DNA from: Clusia tigrina
Lineage: Eukaryota; Arthropoda; Insecta; Diptera; Clusiidae
Length of the DNA stretch: 64,000 nt
NCBI GenBank assembly: GCA_920105625.2
Contig: OV050030.1
Coordinates: forward strand, 210,970,325 to 211,034,324
Direction of reading: 5' to 3'
Part shown: one piece after another, positions 47,330-61,004 of the stretch
Numbering within the stretch: position 1 is the first letter of the stretch
How the letters are laid out: the number at the start of each line of letters is the position of its first letter
Notes under the pieces: model-generated
What the model was told of the DNA's origin: nothing
What the model saw: the letters and a program-made list of their open reading frames with translations, nothing else
The model's database searches: none
Position numbers and translations under genes: made by a program

Positions 47330-50300
47330 TGTCACAAAATTTCAAGGTTTTATGACGCTCCAGTAAAAAGTTACAAGCATTTGATTGTTGCAAACTTTGA
47401 TAGTGTAGGACGCTAGTATAGAAGTTAGGGCAATTTGATGTTTAATCAGTGTTTGATTTGGGACTGAAGGGTAGCATAGCTATGAGCGATAGCTTAAAAT
47501 GATAGGAGGCACGAGTACTTTATTGTCACAAAATTTCAAGGCTTTATGACGCTCCAGTAATAAGTTACATGCATTTGAATGTTGCAATCTTTGATGGGTG
47601 TAGGACGCACCGTATAGAAGTTAGGGCCATTTGAAATTTTATCAGTGTTTGATTTGGGACTCAAGGGTATCATAGCTATGAGCGATAGCTTAAATTGATA
47701 AGAGTTTCGAGTACTTTATTGTCACCAGATTTCAAGGTATTATAACGCTCCAGTAAAATTTACAAGCATTTGATTGTTGCAAACTTTGATAGGTGTAGGA
47801 CGTAACGTATAGAAGTTAGGGCAATTTGAAGTTTTAACAGTGTTTGATTTGGGACTCAAGGGTAGCATAGCTATGAGCGATAGCTTAAATTGATAAGTGG
47901 CACGAGTACTTTATTGTCACCAAATTTCAAGGTTTTATGACGCTCCAGTAAAAAGTTACAAGCATTTTATTGTTGCAAACTTTGATAGGTGTAGGACGTA
48001 ACGTATAGAAGTTAGGGCCATTTGAAGTTTTAGCAGTGTTTGATTTGGGACTCAAGGGTAGCATAGCTATGAGCGATAGCTTAAATTGATAAGAGGCACG
48101 AGTACTTTTTTGTCACAAAATTTCACGGTTTTATGACGCTCCATTAAAAAGTTACAAGCATTTGATTGTTGCAAACTTTGATAGGTATAGGACGCACCGT
48201 ATAGAAGTTAGGGCCATTTGAAAGTTTAGCAGTGTTTGATTTGGGACTCAAGGGTAGCATAGCTATGAGCGATAGCTTAAATTGGTAAGAGGCACGAGTA
48301 CTTTATTGTCACAAAATTTCACGGTTTTATGACGCTCCATTAAAAAGTTACATGCATTTGAATGTTGCAAACTTTGATGGGTGTAGGACGCACCGTATAG
48401 AAGTTAGGGCCATTGTTTTATCAGTGTTTGCTTTGGGACTCAAGGGTAGCATAGCAGTGAGCGACAACTTTAATTGACAAGAGGCACGAGTACTTTATTG
48501 TCACCAAATTTCAAGGTTCTATGACGTTCCAGTAAAAAGTTACAAGCATTTGATTGTTACAAATTTTGATAGGTGTAGGATTCACCGTATGGAAGTTAGG
48601 GCCATTTGAAGTTTTATCAGTGTTTGATTTGGGACTCAAGGGTAGCATAGCTATGAGTGATAGCTTAAATTGACAAGAGGATCGAGTACTTTATTGTCAC
48701 AAAATTTCGAGATTTTATTATGCTCCAGTAAAAAGTTACAAGCATTTGATTGTTGCAAACTTTGATAGGTATAGGACGCACCGTATAGAAGTTAGGGCCA
48801 TTTGAAAGTTTAGCAGTGTTTGATTTGCGACTCAAGGGTAGCATAGCTATGAGCTATAGCTTAATAGATAAGAGGCTCGAGTACTTTAATGTCATAAAAT
48901 TTCAAGATTTTATGACGCTCCAGTAAAAAGTTACAAGCATTTGATTGTTGCAAACTTTGATAGGTATAGGACGCACCGTATAGAAGTTAGGGCCATTTGA
49001 AGTTTAATAAGTGTTTGATTTGGGACTCAAGGGTAGCATAGCTATGAGCGATAGCTTAAAATGATAGGAGGCACGAGTACTTTATTGTCACAAAATTACA
49101 AGGTTTTATGACGCTCCAGTAATAAGTTACATGCATTTGAATGTTGCAACCTTTGATGGATGTAGGACGCAACGTATAGAAGTTAGGGCCATTTGAAGTT
49201 TTATCAGTGTTTGATTTGGGACTCAAGGGTACCATAGCTATGAGCGATAGCTTAAGAAGCTTATAGAAGTTAGGGCCATTTGACGTTTTATCAGTGTTTG
49301 ATTTGGGACTGAAGGGTAGCATAGCTATGAGCGATAGCTTAAAATTATAGGAGGCACGAGTACTTTATTGTCACTAAATTTCAAAGGTTTTATGACTCTC
49401 CAGTAAAATGTTACAAGCATTTGAAGTTTGCAAACTTTGATAGGTGTAGGACGCACCGTATAGAAGTTAGGGCCATTTGAAGTTTTAGCAGTGTTTGATT
49501 TGGGACTCAAGTTTGAATAGCTATGAGCGATAACTTAAATTGATAAGAAGCACCACTTTGATAGGTATAGAAAGCACCGAATAGAAGTTAGGGCCATTTG
49601 AAGTTTTAGCGGTTTTTGATTTGGGACTCAATGGTAGCATAGCTATAAGCGATAGCCCGAAATGATAACAGGCTAGAATACTTTATTGTCACAAAATTTC
49701 AAGGTTTTATGACGCTCCAGTAAAATGTTACAAGCATTTGAATGTTGCAAACTTTGATAGGTGTAGGACGCACCGTATAGAAGTTAGGGCCATTTGAAAT
49801 TTTATCAGTGTTTGATTTGGGACTCAAGGGTATCATAGCTATGAGCGATAGCTTAAATTGATAAGAGTTTCGAGTACTTTATTGTCACCAGATTTCAAGG
49901 TATTATAACGCTCCAGTAAAAAGTTGCAAGCATTTGATTGTTGCAAACTTTGATAGGTGTAGGACGCACTGTATATAAGTTAGGGCCATTTGAAGTTTCA
50001 TCAGTGTTTGATTTGGAACTCAAGGGTAGCATAGCTATGAGCGATAGCTTGAATTGATAAGAGGCACGAGAACTTTATTGTCACAAAATTTCAAGGTTTT
50101 ATGACGCTCCAGTAAAAAGTTACAAGCATTTGATTGTTGCAAACTTTGATAGTGTAGGACGCTAGTATAGAAGTTAGGGCAATTTGATGTTTAATCAGTG
50201 TTTGATTTGGGACTGAAGGGTAGCATAGCTATGAGCGATAGCTTAAAATGATAGGAGGCACGAGTACTTTATTGTCACAAAATTTCAAGGCTTTATGACG

Positions 50301-51180
50301 CTCCAGTAATAAGTTACATGCATTTGAATGTTGCAATCTTTGATGGGTGTAGGACGCACCGTATAGAAGTTAGGGCCATTTGAAATTTTATCAGTGTTTG
50401 ATTTGGGACTCAAGGGTATCATAGCTATGAGCGATAGCTTAAATTGATAAGAGTTTCGAGTACTTTATTGTCACCAGATTTCAAGGTATTATAACGCTCC
50501 AGTAAAATTTACAAGCATTTGATTGTTGCAAACTTTGATAGGTGTAGGACGTAACGTATAGAAGTTAGGGCAATTTGAAGTTTTAACAGTGTTTGATTTG
50601 GGACTCAAGGGTAGCATAGCTATGAGCGATAGCTTAAATTGATAAGTGGCACGAGTACTTTATTGTCACCAAATTTCAAGGTTTTATGACGCTCCAGTAA
50701 AAAGTTACAAGCATTTTATTGTTGCAAACTTTGATAGGTGTAGGACGTAACGTATAGAAGTTAGGGCCATTTGAAGTTTTAGCAGTGTTTGATTTGGGAC
50801 TCAAGGGTAGCATAGCTATGAGCGATAGCTTAAATTGGTAAGAGGCACGAGTACTTTATTGTCACAAAATTTCAAGGTTTTATGACGCTCCAGTAAAAAG
50901 TTACAAGCATTTGATTGTTGCAAACTTTGATAGTGTAGGACGCTAGTATAGAAGTTAGGGCAATTTGACGTTTAATCAGTGTTTGATTTGGGACTGAAGG
51001 GTAGCATAGCTATGAGCGATAGCTTAAAATGATAGGAGGCACGAGTACTTTATTGTCACAAAATTTCAAGGCTTTATGACGCTCCAGTAATAAGTTACAT
51101 GCATTTGAATGTTGCAATCTTTGATGGGTGTAGGACGCACCGTATAGAAGTTAGGGCCATTTGAAATTTTATCAGTGTTT
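47330..51180. repeat. Interleaved duplications at 2749 and 781 bp
   Basis: The variant GATAGTGTAGGACGCTAG, two bases shorter than its relatives, occurs near 47400, 50150 and 50931, at distances of 2749 bp and 781 bp (four monomers). Its neighbours TTTAATCAGTG and GCAATCTTTGATGG travel with it. A one-off TTTGATAGTTTGATAGTTG stutter occurs at about 47196. Confidence 0.75.
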
Positions 51181-51299
51181 GATTTGCGACTCAAGGGTAG
51201 CATAGCTATGAGCTATAGCTTAATAGATAAGAGGCTCGAGTACTTTAATGTCACAAAATTTCAAGATTTTATGACGCTCCAGTAAAAAGTTACAAGCAT

Positions 51300-52620
51300 T
51301 TGATTGTTGCAAACTTTGATGGGTGTAGGACGCACCGTATAGAAGTTAGGGCCATTGTTTTATCAGTGTTTGCTTTGGGACTCAAGGGTAGCATAGCAGT
51401 GAGCGACAACTTTAATTGACAAGAGGCACGAGTACTTTATTGTCACCAAATTTCAAGGTTCTATGACGTTCCAGTAAAAAGTTACAAGCATTTGATTGTT
51501 ACAAATTTTGATAGGTGTAGGATTCACCGTATGGAAGTTAGGGCCATTTGAAGTTTTATCAGTGTTTGATTTGGGACTCAAGGGTAGCATAGCTATGAGT
51601 GATAGCTTAAATTGACAAGAGGATCGAGTACTTTATTGTCACAAAATTTCGAGATTTTATTATGCTCCAGTAAAAAGTTACAAGCATTTGATTGTTGCAA
51701 ACTTTGATAGGTATAGGACGCACCGTATAGAAGTTAGGGCCATTTGAAAGTTTAGCAGTGTTTGATTTGCGACTCAAGGGTAGCATAGCTATGAGCTATA
51801 GCTTAATAGATAAGAGGCTCGAGTACTTTAATGTCATAAAATTTCAAGATTTTATGACGCTCCAGTAAAAAGTTACAAGCATTTGATTGTTGCAAACTTT
51901 GATAGGTATAGGACGCACCGTATAGAAGTTAGGGCCATTTGAAGTTTAATAAGTGTTTGATTTGGGACTCAAGGGTAGCATAGCTATGAGCGATAGCTTA
52001 AAATGATAGGAGGCACGAGTACTTTATTGTCACAAAATTACAAGGTTTTATGACGCTCCAGTAATAAGTTACATGCATTTGAATGTTGCAACCTTTGATG
52101 GATGTAGGACGCAACGTATAGAAGTTAGGGCCATTTGAAGTTTTATCAGTGTTTGATTTGGGACTCAAGGGTACCATAGCTATGAGCGATAGCTTAAGAA
52201 GCTTATAGAAGTTAGGGCCATTTGACGTTTTATCAGTGTTTGATTTGGGACTGAAGGGTAGCATAGCTATGAGCGATAGCTTAAAATTATAGGAGGCACG
52301 AGTACTTTATTGTCACTAAATTTCAAAGGTTTTATGACGCTCCAGTAAAATGTTACAAGCATTTGAAGTTTGCAAACTTTGATAGGTGTAGGACGCACCG
52401 TATAGAAGTTAGGGCCATTTGAAGTTTTAGCAGTGTTTGATTTGGGACTCAAGTTTGAATAGCTATGAGCGATAACTTAAATTGATAAGAAGCACCACTT
52501 TGATAGGTATAGAAAGCACCGAATAGAAGTTAGGGCCATTTGAAGTTTCAGCGGTTTTTGATTTGGGACTCAATGGTAGCATAGCTATAAGCGATAGCCC
52601 GAAATGATAACAGGCTAGAA
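51300..52620. repeat. 2942-bp offset copy of 48.36-49.68 kb
   Basis: Identical order of variants to 48358-49678, with the same spurious 88- and 61-codon minus-strand frames at offset 2942 (about 15 monomers). One visible difference is GACTCTCC at 49395 against GACGCTCC at 52337. Confidence 0.85.
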
Positions 52621-53739
52621 TACTTTATTGTCACCAAATTTGAAGGTTTTATGACGCTCCAGTAAAAAGTTACAAGCATTTGAATGTTGCAAAGTTTGAT
52701 AGGTGTAGGACGCACCGTATAGAAGTTAGGGCCATTTGAAATTTTGTGAGTGTTTGATTTGGGACTCAAGGGTATCATAGCTATGAGCGGTAGCTTAAAT
52801 TGATAAGAGGCTCGAGTACTTTATTGTCACCAGATTTCAAGGTTTTATGACGCTCCAGTAAAAAGTTACAAGCATTTGATTGTTGCAAACTCTGATAAGT
52901 GTAAGACGCAAACTACAGAATTTAGGGCCATTGTTTTATCAGTGTTTGATTTGGGACTCAAGGGTAGCATAGCTATGAGCGACAACTTTAATTGACAACA
53001 GGCACGAGTACTTTATTGTCACCAAATTTCAAGATTTTATGACGCTCCAGTAAAAAGTTACAAGCATTAGATTGTTGCAAATATTGATAGGCGTAGGACG
53101 CTAGTATAGAAGTTAGGGCCATTTGAAGTTTTATCAGTGTTTCATTTGGGACTGAAGGGTAGCAAAGCTATGAGCGATAGCTTAAAATGACAAGAGGCTC
53201 GAATAGTTTATTGTCACAAAATTTGAAGATTTTATTATGTTCCAGTAAAAAGTTACAAGCATTTGATTGTTGCAAACTTTGATAGGTATAGGACGCGCCG
53301 TATAGAAGTTAGGGCCATTTAAAGGTTTAGCAGTGTTTGATTTGCGACTCAAGGATAGCATAGCTATGAGCGATAGCTTGAATTGATAAGAGGATCGAGT
53401 ACTTTATTGTCACCAAATTTCAAGGTTTTATGACGCTCCAGTAAAATTTACAAGCATTTGATTGTTAGGGCCATTTGAAGTTTTATCAGTGTTTGATTTG
53501 GGACTCAAGGGTACCATAGCTATGAGGGATAGCTTAAGTTGATAAGAGGCACGAGTTCTTTATTGTCACAAAATTTCAAGGTTTTATGACGCTCCAGTAA
53601 AATGTTACAAGCATTTGAATGTTGCAAACTTTGATAGGTGTAGGACGCACCGTATAGAAGTTAGGGCCATTTGAAATTTTATCAGTGTTTGATTTGGGAC
53701 TCAAGGGTATCATAGCTATGAGCTATAGCTTAATAGATA

Positions 53740-55110
53740 AGAGGCTCGAGTACTTTAATGTCATAAAATTTCAAGATTTTATGACGCTCCAGTAAAAAGT
53801 TACAAGCATTTGATTGTTGCAAACTTTGATAGGTATAGGACGCACCGTATAGAAGTTAGGGCCATTTGAAGTTTAATAAGTGTTTGATTTGGGACTCAAG
53901 GGTAGCATAGCTATGAGCGATAGCTTAAAATGATAGGAGGCACGAGTACTTTATTGTCACAAAATTTCAAGGTTTTATGACGCTCCAGTAATAAGTTACA
54001 TGCATTTGAATGTTGCAACCTTTGATGGATGTAGGACGCAACGTATAGAAGTTAGGGCCATTTGAAGTTTTATCAGTGTTTGATTTGGGACTCAAGGGTA
54101 CCATAGCTATGAACGATAGCTTAAGAAGCTTATAGAAGTTAGGGCCATTTGACGTTTTATCAGTGTTTGATTTGGGACTGAAGGGTAGCATAGCTATGAG
54201 CGATAGCTTAAAATGATAGGAGGCACGAGTACTTTATTGTCACAAAATTTCAAGGTTTTATGACGCTCCAGTAAAATGTTACAAGCATTTGAAGTTTGCA
54301 AAGTTTGATAGGTGTAGGACGCACCGTATAGAAGTTAGGGCCATTTGAAGTTTTAGCAGTGTTTGATTTGGGACTCAAGTTTGAATAGCTATGAGCGATA
54401 ACTTAAATTGATAAGAAGCACCACTTTGATAGGTATAGAAAGCACCGAATAGAAGTTAGGGCCATTTGAAGTTTTAGCGGTTTTTGATTTGGGACTCAAT
54501 GGTAGCATAGCTATAAGCGATAGCCCGAAATGATAACAGGCTAGAATACTTTATTGTCACCAAATTTGAAGGTTTTATGACGCTCCAGTAAAAAGTTACA
54601 AGCATTTGAATGTTGCAAAGTTTGATAGGTGTAGGACGCACCGTATAGAAGTTAGGGCCATTTGAAATTTTATGAGTGTTTGATTTGGGACTCAAGGGTA
54701 TCATAGCTATGAGCGGTAGCTTAAATTGATAAGAGGCTCGAGTACTTTATTGTCACCAGATTTCCAGGTTTTATGACGCTCCAGTAAAAAGTTACAAGCA
54801 TTTGATTGTTGCAAACTCTGATAAGTGTAAGACGCAAACTACAGAATTTAGGGCCATTGTTTTATCAGTGTTTGATTTGGGACTCAAGGGTAGCATAGCT
54901 ATGAGCGACAACTTTAATTGACAACAGGCACGAGTACTTTATTGTCACCAAATTTCAAGATTTTATGACGCTCCAGTAAAAAGTTACAAGCATTTGATTG
55001 TTGCAAATACTGATAGGTGTAGGACGCTAGAATAGAAGTTAGGGCCATTTGAAGTTTTATCAGTGTTTCATTTGGGACTGAAGGGTAGCAAAGCTATGAG
55101 CGATAGCTTA
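53740..55110. repeat. ~1926-bp offset copy of 51.82-53.18 kb
   Basis: AAGAAGCTTATAG is at 52196 and 54123, and GAAGCACCACTTTG is at 52489 and 54415. The duplicate carries the same following divergent unit (GATAAGTGTAAGACGC, GACAACTTTAATTGACAACAGG). It ends at an abnormal join near 55118, where GACAAGAG runs into TGATTGTTGCAAAC. Confidence 0.82.
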
Positions 55111-57539
55111 AAATGACAAGAGTGATTGTTGCAAACTTTGATAGGTATAGGACGCGCCGTATAGAAGTTAGGGCCATTTAAAGGTTTAGCAGTGTTTGAT
55201 TTGCGACTCAAGGATAGCATAGCTATGAGCGATAGCTTGAATTGATAAGAGGATCGAGTACTTTATTGTCACCAAATTTCAAGGTTTTATGACGCTCCAG
55301 TAAAATTTGCAAGCATTTGATTGTTGCAAACTTTGATAGGTGTAGGACGTAACGTATAGAAGTTAGGGCCATTTGCAGTTTTAGCAGTGTTTGATTTGGG
55401 ACTCAAGGGTGGCATAGCTATGAGCGATAGCTTAAATTGATAAGAGGCACGAGTACTTTTTTGTCACAAAATTTCACGGTTTTATGACGCTCCAGTAAAA
55501 AGTTACAAGGATTTGATTGTTGCAAACTTTGATACGTATGGAAAGCACCGTATAGAAGTTAGGGCCATTTGAAGTTTTATCAGAGTTTGATTTGGGACTC
55601 AAGGGTAGCATAGCTATGAGCGGTAGCTTAAATTCATAAGAGGCACGAGTACTTTATTGTCACAAAATTTCAAGGTTTTATGACGCTCCAGTAAAATGTT
55701 ACAAGCATTTGAATGTTGCAGACTTTGATAGGTGTAGGACGCTAGTATAGAAGTTAGGGCCATTTGAAGCTTTATCAGTGTTTGATTTGGGACTGAAGGA
55801 TAGCATAGCTATGAGCGATAGCTTGAATTGATAAGAGGATCGAGTACTTTATTGTCACAAAATTTCAAGGTTTTATGACGCTCCAGTAAAATGTTACAAG
55901 CATTTGAATGTTGCAAACTTTGATAGGTGTAGGATGCACCGTATAGAAGTTAGGGCCATTTGAAGTTTTAGCAGTGTTTGATTTGGGACTCAAGTGCAGC
56001 ATAGCTATGAGCGGTAGCTTAAATTCATAAGAGGCTCGAGTACTTTATTGTCACCAGATTTCAAGGTTTTATGACGCTCCAGTAAAAAGTTACAAGCATT
56101 TGATTGTGGCAAACTCTGATAATAGTAAGACGCAAACTACAGAATTTAGGGCCATTCTTTTATCAGTTTTTGATTTGGGACTCAAGGGTAGCATAGCAGT
56201 GAGCGACAACTTTAATTGACAAGAGGCACGAGTACCTTATTGTCACAAAATTTCAAGATTTTATGACGCTCCAGTAATAAGTTACAAGCATTTGAATGTT
56301 GCAACCTTTGATAGAAGTAGGACGCACCGTATAGAAGTTAGGGCCATTTGAAGTTTTATCAGTGTTTGATTTGGGACTCAAGGGTGCCATCGCTATGAGC
56401 GATAGCTTAAGTTGATAAGAGGCACGAGTACTTTATTGTCACAAAATTTCAAGGTTTTATGACGCTCCAGTAAAAAGTTACAAGCTTTTGATTGTTGCAA
56501 ACTTTGATAGGTATAGGACGCCCCGTATAGAAGTTAGGGCCATTGAAGGTTTAGCAGTGTTTGATTTGCGACTCAAGGATAGCATAGCTATGAGCTATAG
56601 CTTAATAGATAAGAGGCTCGAGTACTTTATTGTCACAAAATTTCAAGGTTTTATGACGCTCCAGTAATAAGTTACAAGCATTTGAATGTTGTGACCTTTG
56701 ATAGGTGTAGGACGCACCGTATAGAAGTTACGGCCATTTGAAGTTTTATCAGTGTTTGATTTGGGACTCAAGGGTGCCATCGCTATGAGCGATAGCTTAA
56801 GTTGATAAGAGGCACGAGTACTTTATTGTCACAAAATTTCAAGGTTTTATGACGCTCCAGTAAAATGTTACAAGCATTTGAATTTTGCAAACTTTGATAG
56901 GTGTAGGACGCGCCGTATAGAAGTTAGGGCCATTTGAAGTTTAAGCAGTGTTTGATTTGGGACTCAAGTTAGCATAGCTATGAGCGATAACTTAAATTGA
57001 TAAGAAGCACCACTTTGATAAGTGTAGAAAGCACCGAATAGAAGTTAGGGCCCTTTGAAGTTTTAGCGGTTTTTGATTTGGGACTCAATGGTAGCATAGC
57101 TATAAGCGATAGCCTAAAGTGATAAGAGGCTCGAATACTTTATTGTCACCAAATTTCAAGGTTTTATGACGCTCCAGTAAAAAGTTTCAAGCATTTGAAT
57201 GTTGCAAAGTTTGATAAGTGTAAGACGCAAACTACAGAGTTTAGGGTCATTGTTTTATCAGTGTTTGATTTGGGACTCAAGGGAAGCATAGCTATGAGCG
57301 ACAACTTTAATTGACAAGAAGCACGAGTACTTTATTGTCACCAAATTTCAAGATTTTATGACGCTCCAGTAAAAAGTTACAAGCATTTGATTGTTGCAAA
57401 CTTTGATAGGTATAGGACGCATCGTATAGAAGTTAGGGCCATTTGAAAGTTTAGCAGTGTTTGATTTGGGACTCAAGGGCAGCATAACTATGAGCGATAG
57501 CTTAAAATGATAGGAGGCACGAGTACTTTATTGTCACAA

Positions 57540-59530
57540 AATTTCAAGGTTTTATGACGCTCCAGTAAAAAGTTACAAGCATTTGATTGTTGCAAACTCT
57601 GATAATAGTAAGACGCAAACTACAGAATTTAGGGCCATTCTTTTATCAGTGTTTGATTTGGGACTCAAGGGTAGCATAGCAGTGAGCGACAACTTTAATT
57701 GACAAGAGGCACGAGTACTTTATTGTCACCAAATTTCAAGATTTTATGACTCTCCAGTAAAAAGTTACAAGCATTTGATTGTTGCAAACTTTGATAGGTG
57801 TAGGACGCTAGTATAGAAGTTAGGGCCATTTGAAGCTTTATCAGTGTTTGATTTGGGACTGAAGGATAGCATAGCTATGAGCGATAGCTTAAATTGATAA
57901 GAGGATCGAGTACTTTATTGTCACCAAATTTCAAGGTTTTATGACGCTCCAGTAAAAAGTTACAAGGATTTGATTGTTGCAAACTTTGATACGTATGGAA
58001 AGCACCGTATAGAAGTTAGGGCCATTTGAAGTTTTCTCAGTGTTTGATCTGGGACTGAAGGATAGCATCGCTATGAGCGATAGCTTAAAATGATAGTAGG
58101 CACGAGTACTTTATTGTCACCAAATTTCAAGGTTTTATGACGCTCCAGTAAAAAGTTACAAAGATTTGATTGTTGCAAACTTTGATACGTATGGAAAGCA
58201 CCGTATAGAAGTTAGGGCCATTTGAAGTTTTCTCAGTGTTTGATTTGGGACTGAAGGGTAGCATAGCTATGAGCGATAGCTTAAAATGATAGTAGGCACG
58301 AGTACTTTATTGTCACAAAATTTCAAGGTTTTATGACGCTCCAGTAAAATGTTACAAGCATTTGAATGTTGCAAACTTTGATAGGTATAGGACGCACCGT
58401 ATAGAAGTTAGGGCCATTTGAAGTTTTAGCAGTGTTTGATTTGGGACTCAAGGGCAGCATAGCTATGAGCGGTAGCTTAAATTGATAAGAGGCTCGAGTA
58501 CTTTATTGTCAATAGATTTTAAGGTTTTATGACGCTCCAGTAAAAAGTTACAAGCATTTGATTGTTGCAAACTCTGATAATAGTAAGACGCAAACTACAG
58601 AATTTAGGGCCATTCTTTTATCAGTGTTTGATTTGGGACTCAAGGGTAGCATAGCAGTGAGCGACAACTTTAATTGACAAGAGGCACGAGTACCTTATTG
58701 TCACAAAATTTCAAGATTTTATCACGCTCCAGTAATAAGTTACAAGCATTTGAATGTTGCAACCTTTGATAGAAGTAGGACGCACCGTATAGAAGTTAGG
58801 GCCATTTGAAGTTTTATCAGTGTTTGATTTGGGACTCAAGGGTACCATCACAATGAGCGATAACTTAAGTTGATAAGAGGCACGAGTACTTTATTGTCAC
58901 AAAATTTCAAGGTTTTATGACGCTCCAGTAAAATATTACAAGCATTTGAATGTTGCAAACTTTGATAGGTGTAGGACGCTAGTATAGAAGTTAGGGCCAT
59001 TTGAAGCTTTATCAGTATTTGATTTGGGACTGAAGGATAGCATAGCTATGAGCGATAGCTTGAATTGATAAGAGGATCGAGTACTTTATTGTCACCAAAT
59101 TTCAAGGTTTTATGACGCTCCAGTAAAAAGTTACAATAATTTGATTGTTGCAAACTTTGATACGTATGGAAAGCACCGTATAGAAGTTAGGGCCATTTGA
59201 AGTTTTCTCACTGTTTGATTTGGGACTCAAGGGTACCATCACAATGAGCGATAACTTAAGTTGATAAGAGGCACGAGTACTTTATTGTCACAAAATTTCA
59301 AGGTTTTATGACGCTCCAGTAAAATGTTACAAGCATTTGAATGTTGCAAACTTTGATAGGTGTAGGACGCTAGTATAGAAGTTAGGGCCATTTGAAGTTT
59401 TATCAGTGTTTGATTTGGGACTCAAGGGTAGCATAGCTATGAGTGATAACTTAAATTGACAAGAGGCTCGAGTACTTTATTGTCACAAAATTTCAAGATT
59501 TTATTACACTCCAGTAAAAAGTTACAAGCT
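57540..59530. repeat. ~3.3-3.5 kb offset duplication, copy 1
   Basis: The variant GATAATAGTAAGACGC at 57601 and 58575 pairs with 61065 and 61844 (offsets 3464 and 3269, a difference of one 195-bp monomer). Flanking variants agree, including GGTACCATCACAATGAGCG and TTACAATAATTTGATTG. The block thus has a copy at 61005-62800 with one monomer fewer. Confidence 0.82.
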
Positions 59531-61004
59531 TTTGATTGTTGCAAACTTTGATAGGTATAGGACGCACCGTATAGAAGTTAGGGCCACTTGAAGGTTTAGC
59601 AGTGTTTGATTTGCGACTCAAGGATAGCATAGCTATGAGCTATAGCCTAATAGATAAGAGGCTCGAGTACTTTATTGTCACAAAATTTCTAGGTATTATG
59701 ACGCTCCAGTAATAAGTTACAAGCATTTGAATGTTGCAACTTTTGATAGGTGTAGGACGCACCGTATAGAAGTTACGGCCATTTGAAGTTTTATCAGTGT
59801 TTGATTTGGGACTCAAGGGTGCCATCGCTATGAGCGATAGCTTAAGTTGATAAGAGGCACGAGTACTTTATTGTCACAAAATTTCAAGGTTTTATGACGC
59901 TCCAGTAAAATGTTACAAGCATTTGATTGTTGCAAAATTTGATAGGTGTAGGACGCACCGTATAGAAGTTAGGGCCATTTGAAGTTTTATCAGTGTTTGA
60001 TTTGGGACTCAAGGGTAGCATAGCTATGAGTGATAACTTAAATTGACAAGAGGCACGAGTACTTTATTGTCACAAAATTTCAAGATTTTATTATACTCCA
60101 GTAAAAAGTTACAAGCTTTTGATTGTTGCAAACTTTGATAGGTATAGGACGCACCGTATAGAAGTTAGGGCCACTTGAAGGTTTAGCAGTGTTTGATTTG
60201 CGATTCAAGGATAGCATAGCTATGAGCTATAGCTTAATAGATAAGAGGCTCGAGTACTTTATTGTCACAAAATTTCAAGGTTTTATGACGCTCCAGTAAT
60301 AAGTTACAAGCATTTGAATGTTGCAACCTTTGATAGGTGTAGGACGCACCGTATAGAAGTTAGGGCCATTTGTAGTTTTATACGTGTTTGATTTGGGACT
60401 CAAGGGTGCCATCGCTATGAGCGATTGCTTAAGTTGATAAGTAAAAAGTTACAAGGATTTGATTGTTGCAAACTTTGATACGTATGGAAAGCACCGTATA
60501 GAAGTTAGGGCCATTTGAAGTTTTCTCAGTGTTTGATTTAGGACTGAAGGGTAGCATAGCTATGAGCGATAGCTTAAAATGATAGGAGGCACGAGTACTT
60601 TATTGTCACCAAATTTCAAGGTTTTATGACGCTCCAGTAAAAAGTTACAAGCATTTGATTGTTGCAAACTTTGATAGGTATAGGACGCATCGTATAGAAG
60701 TTAGGGCCATTTGAAGGTTTAGCAGTGTTTGATTAGGGACTCAAGGGCAGCATAGCTATGAGCGATAGCTTAAAATGATAGGAGGCACGAGTACTTTATT
60801 GTCACAAAATTTCAAGGTTTTATGACGCTCCAGTAAAATGTTACAAGCATTTGAATGTTGCAAACTTTGATAGGTGTCGGACGCACCGTATAGAAGTTAG
60901 GGCCATTTGAAGTTTTAGCAGTGTTTGATTTGGGACTCAAGGGCAGCATAGCTATGAGCGGTAGCTTAAATTGATAAGATTCTCGAGTACTTTATTGTCA
61001 CCAG

